Counted from the first letter of the stretch, positions 1 through 8,387 are shown. The stretch: DNA of 64,000 bases from DATFQI01 sp963816955 (GCA_963816955.1 CAWFME010000001.1:62001-126000), one strand, 5' to 3'. The notes: generated from the sequence alone by a model not told the origin. Program-made: numbers and translations.

Positions 1-1010
1 CTCGTCATGGAGCTCGTCTCCGACGCGTTCTCGATCGTGGGCGAGAAGGCCGCCGGCGCCGACAAGGCGACCGCGGAGGCGCGCAGCGCGCAGATGCAGT
101 TCAACGAGCGCACGCTCGAGGTGATCCCCGCGCTGCCGCTCGAGACGGAACCCGGCGCCTCGCAGGAGGGGCGTGCCCAGCCGGGCATCGACGACTTCGG
201 GATGCTCGACCTCGACGTCATCGAGGGCCCGCCGCTCGAGCTCGACACGGGCGCCTCCCAGGACCCGGCGGCACAGGCCGACGATTACGGGATGGTCGAC
301 CTGCCCGAGGCGGAGCCCGGAGCTCGCGGCGACGGTGGACGGGGACGAGCGGACGCGCGTCCGGCGGCGGCGGTGGCGGAGGAGGAGGAGGCCCCACGGC
401 GCCGGGCGCCGTGCCGCACGGGCACGTGGAGACCGCCGCGGACATGAGGGCCGCACGCCGGCTGTACATGCAGTGGGTCACCGCCGACCCCTCGCGCGAG
501 GTCGAGATCATGACCCACGCTGACGGCCGCGTCTTCGTCGTCCAGGGCGGGGCCGGCGAGGGCGTGGAGAAGTGGAAGGTCGCCAAGCAGCTCGGCGTCG
601 ATCAGAAGGACCTCAGCAGCGAGCGCCACTTCCACAACGCCTACGACCCCGCCTCCCCGGACGCGGCGGTGAGAGACGTCGTCACGTCCGGGTACGGGCC
701 GGACGCGGTGCGGATCCCCAGCATGGAGGACCTCTACATATTCGCGCGGACGGCCAAGGCCGCCGGGAAGCCCTACCGCTCGGAGATCAACTACCTGCTG
801 CCGGACGGATCGCTCGGGCAGACGACGGTCCTCGTCACCCCGAGCCCCACCGGGGACGCCACCTACGCGTTCTGGGTCCGCCGCGGCCCGACAAAGGGCC
901 TCCGCGCGACGTTCGCCACGCCCGAAGGGGCCAGGATGTACCTGGCCCAGCTCTTGACGGGCACCCAGCACGCCGCCGACCCCAATATGCCCCCGGTGCC
1001 GAAGCGCTGA
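1..1010 (+). pseudogene. Frame-shifted, possibly 5'-truncated protein with acidic repeats, poly-Gly linker and C-terminal domain; effector-like
   Basis: The frame is open from the left edge (first ATG at 7), so the true start may lie outside the window. From 7 to about 330 it encodes an acidic, Ala/Pro-rich, probably disordered region with two related repeats (residues about 45-69 and 77-99), each running LE...GASQ...DD[FY]GM[LV]DL. The sense then passes to the third frame: ten consecutive Gly codons (363-392) lead into a domain of about 190 residues ending at 1010. Either one missing base or two extra bases between about 300 and 370 would join the parts. The C-terminal domain (RLYMQWVTADPSREVEI at its start, FWVRRGPTKGLRA later) matches no family I recognise. 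Disordered N-part, Gly linker and compact C-domain resemble secreted effectors; that is inference. Confidence 0.5.
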
Positions 1011-1015
1011 AGAAG

Positions 1016-1088
1016 TGGGCGATACTGGGCTCGAACCAGTGACCTCCGCCTTGTCGAGGCGGCGCTCTCCCAGCTGAGCTAATCGCCC
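1016..1088 (-). tRNA. tRNA-Val (anticodon GAC)
   Basis: On the minus strand the sequence folds as a complete cloverleaf: 7-bp acceptor GGGCGAT/ATCGCCC, D-arm GCTC...GAGC, anticodon stem CCGCC/GGCGG with loop TCGACAA (anticodon GAC, reading GTC), and T-arm ACTGG-TTCGAGC-CCAGT. The discriminator base is A and CCA is not encoded. Length is 73 nt. Confidence 0.96.
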
Positions 1089-1158
1089 GGGAGGCGGTCA
1101 AGACTAGCAACGCGCCAGGCCTGGATGCACGCCGTGCGGCGCGGGTAGGCGAAGGTGC

Positions 1159-1995
1159 ATGACCGCACCGAATCAGACGACCGAGACGATCGAGGTCCAG
1201 GGCGTGAGCGTGCCGCACCTGGGCTTCGGGACGTGGCAGATCGAGGGCTCCGACGCGACGGAGGCCGTCCGTGACGCGCTGGAGATCGGCTACCGGCAGA
1301 TCGACACCGCGCGGGCCTATGGCAACGAGGCCGAGGTCGGCGCGGGCATCGCGCAGAGCGGCGTGGACCGCGCAGAGATCTTCCTCACGACGAAGGTCTT
1401 CCCGGGCGACTTCGAGCCCGACGCGCTGAAGGCCGCGGCGGAGGACTCGTTGCGCTCGCTGCAGACGGACTACGTGGACCTGCTGCTGCTGCACTGGCCC
1501 GATGAGTCCGTGCCGCTCGAGCGCACGCTGGCCGCGCTGGTCGAGCTGCGCGAGGCGCAGAAGATCCGCCGGCTCGGGGTGTCGAACTTCCCCGCTGGCC
1601 TGCTGGCCGAGGCGCTCGAGCACGCGCCCGTGTTCTGCGACCAGGTCGAGTACCACCCGTTCCTGGGCCAGGAGCGCCTGCTGGAGCTCGCGCGCGAGCG
1701 CGACGTGCTAGTGACCGCGTACTCGCCGCTGGCCCACGGCCGCGTGCCGGACGACGAGACGCTGGCCGAGATCGGCGAGGCGCACGGCAAGACGGCCGGC
1801 CAGGTCGCGCTGCGCTGGCTGCTCGACCAGCCGGGCGTCTCCCCCATCCCGAAGGCGTCCTCGCACGAGCGCCGCGTCGAGAACTTCGAGGTCTTCGACT
1901 TCGCACTGTCAGACGACGAACGCGCGCGGATCGACGCGCTCCCGAAGGACGATCGCCAGATCGACCCGGATTTCGGGCCGGATTGGGACGCCTGA
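1159..1995 (+). CDS. Aldo/keto reductase (2,5-diketo-gluconate reductase type)
   Basis: 278 residues, the usual length for an NADPH-dependent (alpha/beta)8 aldo/keto reductase. The catalytic tetrad is visible: D49 and Y54 in IDTARAYGNEAEVG, K79 in LTTKVF, and H112 in LLHWP. The family signature LGVSNFPAG lies near residue 143, and IPKAS near the end is the cofactor-phosphate loop. It is cytosolic, reduces a carbonyl (sugar, aldehyde or ketone) and its substrate cannot be told from sequence. It stands alone between tRNA-Val and a secreted protein. A short ACCGG/CCGGT hairpin follows the stop at 1998-2010. Confidence 0.93.
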   Translation: MTAPNQTTETIEVQGVSVPHLGFGTWQIEGSDATEAVRDALEIGYRQIDTARAYGNEAEVGAGIAQSGVDRAEIFLTTKVFPGDFEPDALKAAAEDSLRSLQTDYVDLLLLHWPDESVPLERTLAALVELREAQKIRRLGVSNFPAGLLAEALEHAPVFCDQVEYHPFLGQERLLELARERDVLVTAYSPLAHGRVPDDETLAEIGEAHGKTAGQVALRWLLDQPGVSPIPKASSHERRVENFEVFDFALSDDERARIDALPKDDRQIDPDFGPDWDA

Positions 1996-2024
1996 GCACC
2001 GGAAACCGGTTAAGCACCGTGCAC

Positions 2025-2058
2025 GGCATGGCGCGGCCCCCTAAGGTCGCGCCATGCC
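2025..2058 (+). promoter_or_regulatory. Inverted repeat enclosing the start codon of the next gene
   Basis: GGCATGGCGCG (2025-2035) and CGCGCCATGCC (2048-2058) are perfect 11-bp complements separated by 12 nt. The start ATG (2054-2056) sits in the 3' arm, so an mRNA starting upstream would bury the AUG in a GC-rich stem. It could be a translational switch or a DNA operator; nothing in the sequence decides between them. Confidence 0.5.
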
Positions 2059-2674
2059 TCACCGGAGACTGATCCTCGCCGCCGCGGCCGTCGGCGGCGC
2101 GCTGCTGATCCCCCAGACGGCCACCGCCGCGACCTACAAGGTCGTCTCGGCCACCCACTCCTCGAACGCCGCCAAGACCGATCTTCCCTACCAGGGCACC
2201 TCGAGCGCGCGCTGGAGCCTCGCGCCGCGCACGAAGGAGGCCAACAACCGCTTCTCGGTGAGCCGCGGCGGCGGCCTGCTCTTCGGCGCGGGCATGGTCA
2301 ACGTGAAGGGCGTCTTCGAGGCCCAGGCCTCCAGCGACATCGACTCCTGCAGCCTGAGCGCCCCGACCGGCAGCGAGGAGTACTCGGCCGTGGCGCCGAT
2401 GCCGCTGATCCTCGCCCTCACCAAGGACCCCCAGGGCCGCCCCACCTTCGCCTTCACGGGCATGACCGCGACGCTCGGCAACCCCTACTTCGGGACGGGC
2501 TGCAGCACGTCGCTGGACGGCGAGCCCGACCCCGACACCACGAACCTCAAGCGCGTCAAGGCGTCGCTGTTCCGCAGGAAGGCGTTCACCCTGCGCTTCG
2601 AGGGCAGCTCGGCCGATGGCGGGATCGCCTACCGCTACTCGACGGTCCTGAAGTTCAAGCGCGTCAAGCGGTGA
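2054..2674 (+). CDS. Secreted protein of unknown function
   Basis: 206 residues with a clear signal peptide: MPHRRL, a hydrophobic stretch of Ala/Leu/Val/Ile, then TATAA as likely signal-peptidase I site near residue 24. The mature part is polar, beta-rich looking, and contains two cysteines (SCSLSAP and GCSTSLDG) that could form a disulphide. It ends in basic KFKRVKR. I do not recognise a family. The ATG at 2054 is chosen because the signal peptide begins there; no good Shine-Dalgarno is visible and the start lies in an inverted repeat. Confidence 0.8.
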   Translation: MPHRRLILAAAAVGGALLIPQTATAATYKVVSATHSSNAAKTDLPYQGTSSARWSLAPRTKEANNRFSVSRGGGLLFGAGMVNVKGVFEAQASSDIDSCSLSAPTGSEEYSAVAPMPLILALTKDPQGRPTFAFTGMTATLGNPYFGTGCSTSLDGEPDPDTTNLKRVKASLFRRKAFTLRFEGSSADGGIAYRYSTVLKFKRVKR

Positions 2675-2694
2675 CTAGGATGGGGTCCGCCCCC

Positions 2695-2765
2695 GGCGCC
2701 GTGGCGGAGTGGCTACGCAGCGGCCTGCAAAGCCGTTTACACCGGTTCGATTCCGGTCGGCGCCT
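2695..2765 (+). tRNA. tRNA-Cys (anticodon GCA)
   Basis: Complete 71-nt cloverleaf: acceptor GGCGCCG/CGGCGCC with discriminator T, short D-arm, anticodon stem GCGGC/GCCGT with loop CTGCAAA (anticodon GCA), and T-arm CCGG-TTCGATT-CCGG. CCA is not encoded. It begins 20 nt after the stop of the preceding secreted protein. Confidence 0.96.
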
Positions 2766-2783
2766 CTAGCGGAATCTGCGCGC

Positions 2784-3347
2784 TCAGCGCCTGGTCTCGT
2801 ACCTGGTCAGGAGCACGCCGTCGGGAAACGTCCGGGTCTCCACCAGGCTCAGGTTCACCCAGTTGTCCAGAGCCGTGAAGAACGGCGTGCCGCCGCCCAG
2901 CAGGACCGGATGGGTGACGGTCGCGTACTCGTCGATCAGCCCGGCCCGCATGGCCGCCGCGGCGAGTGTGGCACCGGCGATGTCCATGGGGCCGCCGTCG
3001 TCGGCCTTGAGCCTGGTGATCTCGGTGACCGCGTCGCCGGTGACCAGGCGCGTGTTCCAGTCGACCGTGCTGGTCGTCGAGGAGAACACCACCTTCGGCA
3101 TGTCCCGCCAGCGGCGGGCGAACTCGATCTCCGCCGGAGTGGCGCCAGGCTGCTGGTCGGCGGTCGGCCAGTGGGAGCTCATCGTCTCCCACAGCCTGCG
3201 CCCGTACAGCGCCAGGCCTGTCGCCCCCACCCGGTCGGACCACCACTGGAACAGCTCGTCGCTCGGCACGCTCCAGCCGAGGTCGTCGCCGGGCGCGGCG
3301 ATGTAGCCGTCCAGACTCAGGTTCATGCCGAAGGTCAGTTTCCGCAT
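2784..3347 (-). CDS. Dihydrofolate-reductase-like (RibD C-terminal domain) protein
   Basis: 187 residues beginning MRKLTFGMNLSLDGYIA, the typical start of stand-alone RibD-C/YwjB-type reductases. Further family landmarks are the loop LYGRRLWETM, the substrate/NADPH strand KVVFSST, the MDIAGATLAAAAM helix start and the C-terminal HPVLLGGGTPFF. These proteins are NADPH-dependent reductases related to DHFR and pyrimidine reductases; most have no proven substrate. The gene is convergent with tRNA-Cys and not in an obvious operon. Confidence 0.9.
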   Translation of the reverse strand: MRKLTFGMNLSLDGYIAAPGDDLGWSVPSDELFQWWSDRVGATGLALYGRRLWETMSSHWPTADQQPGATPAEIEFARRWRDMPKVVFSSTTSTVDWNTRLVTGDAVTEITRLKADDGGPMDIAGATLAAAAMRAGLIDEYATVTHPVLLGGGTPFFTALDNWVNLSLVETRTFPDGVLLTRYETRR

Positions 3348-3399
3348 CGCGTCAGTCTCCCGGAGCAGGGCACTCGAGGCGGCCTTCGGCCGCGGCCGG

Positions 3400-3936
3400 T
3401 CAGCCTGACCGGCCGCCGCCCTCCTCGAGCAGCTCGACCGCCTCGAGGAGCAGGTCGGCGGTCTGAGCCTCGACGTGCTGGCTGCCGTCCTCCTTCTCGG
3501 CGGTCAGCCAGGCGTCTTCGCCCTTGACCGAGAAGGTCAGGACCCACTCGTCGCCGAGCTCCGCCTGCAGCTCGCGCATGTCGGCCTCGAAATCGGGCTT
3601 CTGCTCGGTCTCCTGGCTCACGTCTTCGTCCTCCTCGTCGTCGTCTTCGAGTTCGTCCTCGGCCTCGTCGCGGGGCTCGTCGTCGAGATCGTCCTCGTCG
3701 TCGGCCTCATCGCTCGGCTCGTCCTCGGCCACGTCGGTCGGCTCGACGTCGTTCTCGGCGGCGGGCTCGTCCTGTTCCTCTGGCTCATCGCCCGCGCCGC
3801 TGGGCGGCTGGCGGCTCGCGAGCTCCTTGGCGATCGACCGTGCCAACAGCGGGATGGCGCCCTTGTTGAGGTTCGGCTTGATGCGCTCCTGCAGATAGCT
3901 CGCCAGCTCCTGCTCGTACTGAGTGGCCTCGGCCAT
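3400..3936 (-). CDS. Acidic low-complexity protein, unknown function
   Basis: 178 residues from the ATG at 3936 (MAEATQYEQ); an in-frame upstream extension to 3990 is possible but has no conserved look. Residues 1-45 are a helical segment (YLQERIKPNLNKGAIPLLARS). A long Glu/Asp run of about 70 residues follows, then a compact C-terminal part (DEWVLTFSVKGEDAWLTAEK) ending in a short acidic helix. The acidic run makes it very negatively charged. No known domain recognised; the ordered ends separated by an acidic linker suggest a binding or adaptor role, which is only inference. Confidence 0.7.
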   Translation of the reverse strand: MAEATQYEQELASYLQERIKPNLNKGAIPLLARSIAKELASRQPPSGAGDEPEEQDEPAAENDVEPTDVAEDEPSDEADDEDDLDDEPRDEAEDELEDDDEEDEDVSQETEQKPDFEADMRELQAELGDEWVLTFSVKGEDAWLTAEKEDGSQHVEAQTADLLLEAVELLEEGGGRSG

Positions 3937-4042
3937 CGGTTCCTCCCTCGGTCGGAAGGCCGAGGCTGCCCCACGTGATCGAGCCCACAAACGCCTGGGG
4001 CTCCGTCCGGATTGCGGTCTGTCGAGAACCGGACCGCCCGGC

Positions 4043-5410
4043 TCAGGGATTCGGGGCGGGCATGCCTCCGTAGAGCTTGATCCAGACGTCCTCGCGGTTC
4101 GACTTGAGCCACGGGAGGATGTTCGGCGCCCGCTCGCGGCTGAACACGTTCCAGAGGTTCGAGATGTCGTCGTCGGACTCGAGCTCGGAGCCCATGCCGG
4201 CGTTCATCTGCTTGCGCCACTTGACGAAGAAGTCCTCGATCCCGTCGGGGACCTTGGTGATCGAGTCGGGCTGGCGCATGAGCTGCCACATGAAGTCGAG
4301 CATCGCCTGGCTGCCGGGGAAGTGCTGACCCTCGTCGACGCCGTGGTAGAAGGCCTTCTTGATGTTCGGCGCCTTGTCGTCGTTGCGGTGCTGGTCGAAG
4401 AACAGGGCGATCCCGCCTTCGCGGTCGCCCTTGTAGATGATCTCCTTGAGCGCGCGCAGCTGCTGGACGCAGATCTTCGCCGCCTTGAAGATGTAGCCCT
4501 CCCAGAGCTGCTTGAAGCCGGGCACCTCGATCTTGGAGATCGCGAAGTCCATGACTTCGAGCGCGCCCTCGAGCGCCCCGATGTCGTCGACGCCGGCCGG
4601 CGTCTCGCCGAGGGCGCCGGTCATCTTGCCGATGTTCTTGGCCAGGTCGACGACCTTCTTGGCCTCCCCCACCTTGTCCTTGACGCCCTTGACGGCCTTG
4701 TCGATGTCCTCGAGCTTCTTGGCCTGGGCGATGACGTCCTTGGCCTGGGCCGCGTGGCCCGTCCACTTCTTGACCTCGCCGACCATCTCCTCGGCCTTGC
4801 CGAGCAGCTCGGACGTCTGGGAGATCACGTCGGGCTTCGCGCCCCGGACGAACTGGTGGTGGACCGACTCCCTGAGGTCGAAGAGCGTCTTCTCGTCGAT
4901 CGGCTCGACCGAGATGAAAGACGTGAGCTGCTTGACCAGCGCCTCGGCGATCGAGCGGATCGCCGGGTCGTACGCCTGCTTGAACTCGCGCCCGAAGTCC
5001 GTGAGCTGGCGGACGTCGTCGGCCGTGAGCAGGCGGGCCGGGTCGGACCCGAGGTAGCCGTTCCACGTGTCCGCCTCCTCCATGAGGAGCTTGAACTCCT
5101 CGTGGCCGGCCTCTTTGAGCTCGTAGGCCTGGACGCGGATCCTGTGCAGGAAGCTGTGCGACTGGTACGCCGTCGTCGCGACGTAGCCGTCGTAGACCCA
5201 GCCCGGCGACGGGGGTGCAGCCGTCGCCGTGTCGCGCGCAAGCGTGGCCCGCGCGAGCTGGCCGAAGGCCTGGTTGCCGAGCTTGGAGGCGAGCGCGACG
5301 CGGTCGTCAACGGGCGCCGGCGGCGCCTGGAGCGGCTCGGGCTCGCGGTCCTCCCGTTCTCGGTCCCTCAGGCCGCCGTCCACGGGGCCGAACCTACGGA
5401 GGGTCCGCAC
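4043..5410 (-). CDS. Helical protein with eCIS-type LGNQA motif; candidate cargo/effector
   Basis: 455 residues. After a charged Pro-rich leader, residues 44-54 read LGNQAFGQLAR. This matches the short (I/L)GNQA-x3-L motif seen at the N-terminus of many proteins associated with extracellular contractile injection systems, often with DUF4157. No DUF4157 HEXXH motif is present here. Residues about 70-455 are mostly amphipathic helix, with a lysine-rich heptad region around 230-265 (AKKLEDIDKAVKGVKDKV) likely forming a coiled coil, and a Trp/Phe-rich C-terminal part (GIALFFDQHRND, LWNVFSRERAPN). No enzymatic motif is visible. No tail-sheath or baseplate genes lie nearby, so membership in an eCIS is inference from the motif. 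Confidence 0.6.
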   Translation of the reverse strand: MRTLRRFGPVDGGLRDREREDREPEPLQAPPAPVDDRVALASKLGNQAFGQLARATLARDTATAAPPSPGWVYDGYVATTAYQSHSFLHRIRVQAYELKEAGHEEFKLLMEEADTWNGYLGSDPARLLTADDVRQLTDFGREFKQAYDPAIRSIAEALVKQLTSFISVEPIDEKTLFDLRESVHHQFVRGAKPDVISQTSELLGKAEEMVGEVKKWTGHAAQAKDVIAQAKKLEDIDKAVKGVKDKVGEAKKVVDLAKNIGKMTGALGETPAGVDDIGALEGALEVMDFAISKIEVPGFKQLWEGYIFKAAKICVQQLRALKEIIYKGDREGGIALFFDQHRNDDKAPNIKKAFYHGVDEGQHFPGSQAMLDFMWQLMRQPDSITKVPDGIEDFFVKWRKQMNAGMGSELESDDDISNLWNVFSRERAPNILPWLKSNREDVWIKLYGGMPAPNP

Positions 5411-5446
5411 CCCGAGTCAATGGACGTCCGGGCAGCCGATCGTGCC

Positions 5447-6193
5447 TCAGGCTCGCTCCAGCACGACCGTCATCATCGGCCGGAGCGACGGCACCGCGCG
5501 CCCCACGGCGCGCACGAGCGGTGAGCGCGACGTGAAGTGGTGAAAAGAGCACCCGACCACCTTGAACCCGGCGGCGCGCCCCACTTCGGCCAGCTCCTTT
5601 GCCGTGTACTCCCGGAAGTGCCCGGGATTCGTGCGGTCGAGGCGGATGCGCTCGTAGGGGTGCCGGCCGGCGAGCAGGTGGACGCGGTGCTGGAGCGAGA
5701 CCGCGTTCGGCGTGCCGATGATCAGCGTTCCGCCCGGGCGGAGGAAGGTGCGCAGGCAGGCCAGCACCTGCTCCGGGGCCGTGTAGAGGTGCTCGATGAC
5801 CTCGGCCATCAGCACCACGTCGTGCTCGTCGGGCGCGGGCCAGCCGGCCGGGTCGTAGGCGTCGTTGAGGTCGAACTGGATGTGCCGGCGGACGTGCGCC
5901 GGGTCGTAGAGCCGGGGGTTCTCCCAGCCCATCGTGTCGATCAGGACGCGGTCCCCGAAGAGACGGTCGACGAGCCCCGTGACCATGTGCGGGCCGACGT
6001 CCATGAACGTGGCCGGCCGCTCGGCGCTCGCCCCGGCGCGCTCGAACTGCTCCGACAGCAGATTCAGGACGTAGGCGAAACGGCGGTAGTGCTCCTCGAC
6101 GTAGGCCCGCTCCTCCTCGTTCCACTGCCCGCCACGCAGCGCGTCGAGCACCGGCGCCTCTGAGATCACTCGCGGCTCCACGAGCGGCGGCAA
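5447..6193 (-). CDS. Class I SAM-dependent methyltransferase
   Basis: 248 residues with a Methyltransf_11/23-type fold. Motif I is unusual, FMDVGPHMVTG (63-73), where GxGxG is expected. The post-I region LIDTMGW, the carboxylate motif VVLMAEVIEHL (127-136) and the LRPGGTLIIGTPN strand are all present. Such enzymes methylate small molecules, lipids or glycans in the cytosol; the HxxE-type C-terminal NPGHFREYTAKEL segment resembles methyltransferases of cell-surface polysaccharide clusters. It is 36 bp downstream of the eCIS-motif gene's start on the same strand, but the order makes it the upstream gene of that pair. Confidence 0.85.
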   Translation of the reverse strand: MPPLVEPRVISEAPVLDALRGGQWNEEERAYVEEHYRRFAYVLNLLSEQFERAGASAERPATFMDVGPHMVTGLVDRLFGDRVLIDTMGWENPRLYDPAHVRRHIQFDLNDAYDPAGWPAPDEHDVVLMAEVIEHLYTAPEQVLACLRTFLRPGGTLIIGTPNAVSLQHRVHLLAGRHPYERIRLDRTNPGHFREYTAKELAEVGRAAGFKVVGCSFHHFTSRSPLVRAVGRAVPSLRPMMTVVLERA

Positions 6194-6209
6194 TCTAGCA
6201 CGGCCCCGC

Positions 6210-6911
6210 TCAGCCGAAGGAAACGGTCAGCGACCCGAGCGGGTCGAGCCGAACCTCGACCGTGTCTCCGGTCGCGACGCCCAGCGCCGGCACCACGGAG
6301 CCGCAGATCACGACCTCGCCCGCGCGCAGGGCCTCGCCGGCCCCGCCGACGATGTCCGCCACGTGGCGCACGAGGCCGACCGGGTCGCCGGTCGCCTCCG
6401 TCGCGTCGGCGGTCGCCGCCGCCTCGTCGCCGTTGCGCAGCACGCGCGCGGCGACGCCGTCCGGAAGGGCGCCCTCGACGAGCGGCCCGAGCAGCACGTG
6501 GCGCTGGAAGATGTCGGCCGCGAGGATCGCCTCGGGGTCGTCGGCGTCAGGGTCGAGGTCGACGAGCTCGATCGCGACGCCGAAGCCCGCGATCGCCGCC
6601 GCGGCTTGCTCGCGCGAGGCGCCCGCGGCGAGGTCGGCGCCCAGGTGGGCGGCGATCTCCGGCTCGAGCTTCGCGTTGCCCCAGCCGTCGAGCGAGACGG
6701 TGCCGCCGTCGTCCACCCGCGCGCCCGCGAGCAGGTAGCCGACCAGCGGCGCGTCGGTGCCGAGCTTCTGCATGGCCGCCGGGACGCCCATGCCGAGCTT
6801 CCACCCCAGCGACGCCTCGCCGCCCTCCAGCCGCTGCCGCCGCTGGGTCAGTTGCGCGAGCATGCCGCGCTCGATCCTCGGGTCCCTTGCCATGGCGCGC
6901 GATTCTGCCAT
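6210..6911 (-). CDS. 2-keto-4-pentenoate hydratase / fumarylacetoacetase-like protein
   Basis: 233 residues (227 if the second ATG at 6893 is used). Family landmarks are WKLGMGVPAAMQKLGTDAP near the N-terminus, GYLLAG, KLEPEIAAHLG (metal-binding glutamates) and IAIELVDLD. Members of the MhpD/FAH superfamily hydrate or decarboxylate 2-keto-pentenoates in meta-cleavage pathways of aromatic catabolism, using a divalent metal. No other catabolic genes are adjacent, so the substrate is unknown. Both possible start codons lie in the arms of a 13-bp inverted repeat (see next entry). Confidence 0.87.
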   Translation of the reverse strand: MAESRAMARDPRIERGMLAQLTQRRQRLEGGEASLGWKLGMGVPAAMQKLGTDAPLVGYLLAGARVDDGGTVSLDGWGNAKLEPEIAAHLGADLAAGASREQAAAAIAGFGVAIELVDLDPDADDPEAILAADIFQRHVLLGPLVEGALPDGVAARVLRNGDEAAATADATEATGDPVGLVRHVADIVGGAGEALRAGEVVICGSVVPALGVATGDTVEVRLDPLGSLTVSFG

Positions 6912-6919
6912 GGCAAGGG
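6884..6919 (-). promoter_or_regulatory. 13-bp inverted repeat carrying both candidate start codons
   Basis: CCCTTGCCATGGC (6884-6896) and GCCATGGCAAGGG (6907-6919) are perfect complements with a 10-nt spacer. On the minus strand each arm contains an ATG (6911 and 6893) of the hydratase gene, both followed by GCA. An RNA hairpin here would hide the initiation region; a dimeric DNA-binding protein site is an alternative. Confidence 0.55.
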
Positions 6920-6943
6920 CACGGACACCGCCCCACCCGCCCG

Positions 6944-7345
6944 TCAGGTGATCTCGAGGTAGCGGATCGCGACCTCGCCGAGGCGGATCTCGTCGCCGTG
7001 GGCGAGGACGGCCTCGCCTACGCGCTCGCCGTTGACGAGCACGCCGTTGAGGCTGCGGTCGTCGAGCACGACCACCACGTCGCCGCGCGCGGCGACGACG
7101 GCGTGGCGACGGGAGACCGACAGGTGCTCGACCATCACGTCGGCGGCCGGGGAGCGGCCGAGCCGCAGGGGCGCGTCTCCGATGTCGATGACGACGAGCT
7201 CGTCGCCGTCTTCAACGGCGAGGTAGCGGCCGGGCGAGAGGCGAGGAACGGTGAAGGCGCGACGGCGGTCGCGATCGCTGGTGTGCGGGAGGTGGTCGGC
7301 GACGAGCGTCGGGGCGTCGGTGGGATGCGCGAGGAGGGAGGTCAT
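6944..7345 (-). CDS. FHA-domain protein
   Basis: 133 residues from the ATG at 7345 (MTSLLAHPTDAP); the frame is open upstream but a longer protein would run into the divergent epimerase promoter. The N-terminal 40 residues are polar. The rest is a forkhead-associated domain with its phospho-peptide-binding loops: GRSPAADV (63-70), SRRHA (78-82) and RSLNGVLVNG (97-106). FHA domains bind phosphothreonine peptides, usually products of Ser/Thr kinases. No kinase gene is in the window, so the partner is unknown. The gene lies downstream of nothing on its strand and divergent from the epimerase. Confidence 0.9.
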   Translation of the reverse strand: MTSLLAHPTDAPTLVADHLPHTSDRDRRRAFTVPRLSPGRYLAVEDGDELVVIDIGDAPLRLGRSPAADVMVEHLSVSRRHAVVAARGDVVVVLDDRSLNGVLVNGERVGEAVLAHGDEIRLGEVAIRYLEIT

Positions 7346-7439
7346 GGCGGAAAGTCTCCCGGTCGAGTCCAAGCGCTCCCTAAGCGCCGCCATAGAAGTT
7401 CCTGAGTCCGGGCCGACGGCAGCGGGCAACTGCCACAGC

Positions 7440-8387
7440 ATGCGGATACTCGTCACCGGCGCGCGCGGCAAGGTCGGCTCCGCCGCGATCGTCAACCTGA
7501 TCGACGCCGGCCACGACGTGACGGCGCTGGACGTCGGCGCCCCGGTCTTCGAGGCGCCCGAGCCGGGCGCGCCGGCCTACTTCCAGGCCGACCTGAGCGA
7601 CGCCGGCGACGCGTTCGCCGCCGTCCGCGGCCACGACGCCGTCATCCACTCCGCCGCGATCCCCGAGCCGACGCGCAACCCGCCCCACGTCGTCTTCCGC
7701 AACAACCTGATGGCGACGTTCAACGTGATCGAGGCCGCCGTGCGCTTCGGCGTGCCGCGCGTGGTCAACGTCTCCAGCGAGACCGTCCCGGGCTTCTTCT
7801 TCCCCGAGCGCGGGTTCCTGCCCGACTACGCGCCGGTCGACGAGCAGCACCCGATCCGCCCGCAGGACCCGTACGCGATCGCCAAGCACTTCGGCGAGCA
7901 GCTGATGGACGCGGCCGTCCGGCGCTCGGACCTCACGGGCGTCTCGATCCGCCCGAGCTGGGTGCAGTGGGAGGGCAACTACGCGCGCAACCTCGCCCCC
8001 GCGCTGCGCGACCCCGAGGGCTCCCCGTCGGCGAGCCTGTGGGCCTACATCGACGTCTACGACCTCGCCGACGCGCTGCGGCTGGCAGCCGAGCGCGAGA
8101 CCCCAGGCCACGAGGTCGTCTACATCGCCTCGCCCGACAACCACGTCGACCGCCCGCTGGCGGAGCTCGTCCGCCACCACCACGGCGACGCGATCGAGCT
8201 GCGCGAGCTCGACCGCGAGGACGCGTCCGGGATCTCGATCCGCAAGGCCCGCGAGCTGCTCGGCTACGACCCCACCCGCTCCTGGCGCGACTACCTCACC
8301 GCCGACGGCGAGCTGCGCCCCGAGGCCGCCGGGCGGCTCGAGCGCGGCGAGACGGCCGTCCAGCGCGGCCGCGCGCTCACGGGGTAG
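7440..8387 (+). CDS. NAD-dependent epimerase/dehydratase (extended SDR)
   Basis: 315 residues from ATG 7440. The Rossmann motif is MRILVTGARGKVGSAAIV (TGxxGxxG at 6-13). D41-type adenine ribose acid follows in VTALDVG, the catalytic YAIAK occurs in QDPYAIAKHFGEQ with the upstream serine in VNVSSETV. C-terminal residues (RELLGYDPTRSWRDYL) are typical of UDP-sugar 4-epimerase-like proteins. It probably acts on a nucleotide sugar or similar metabolite. Its 3' end overlaps that of ftsH by 11 bp (convergent). Confidence 0.9.
   Translation: MRILVTGARGKVGSAAIVNLIDAGHDVTALDVGAPVFEAPEPGAPAYFQADLSDAGDAFAAVRGHDAVIHSAAIPEPTRNPPHVVFRNNLMATFNVIEAAVRFGVPRVVNVSSETVPGFFFPERGFLPDYAPVDEQHPIRPQDPYAIAKHFGEQLMDAAVRRSDLTGVSIRPSWVQWEGNYARNLAPALRDPEGSPSASLWAYIDVYDLADALRLAAERETPGHEVVYIASPDNHVDRPLAELVRHHHGDAIELRELDREDASGISIRKARELLGYDPTRSWRDYLTADGELRPEAAGRLERGETAVQRGRALTG

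Noticed and set aside
3618..3800. Serine-rich frame on the plus strand
   Set aside because: Antisense of the Glu/Asp run of the acidic protein on the minus strand.
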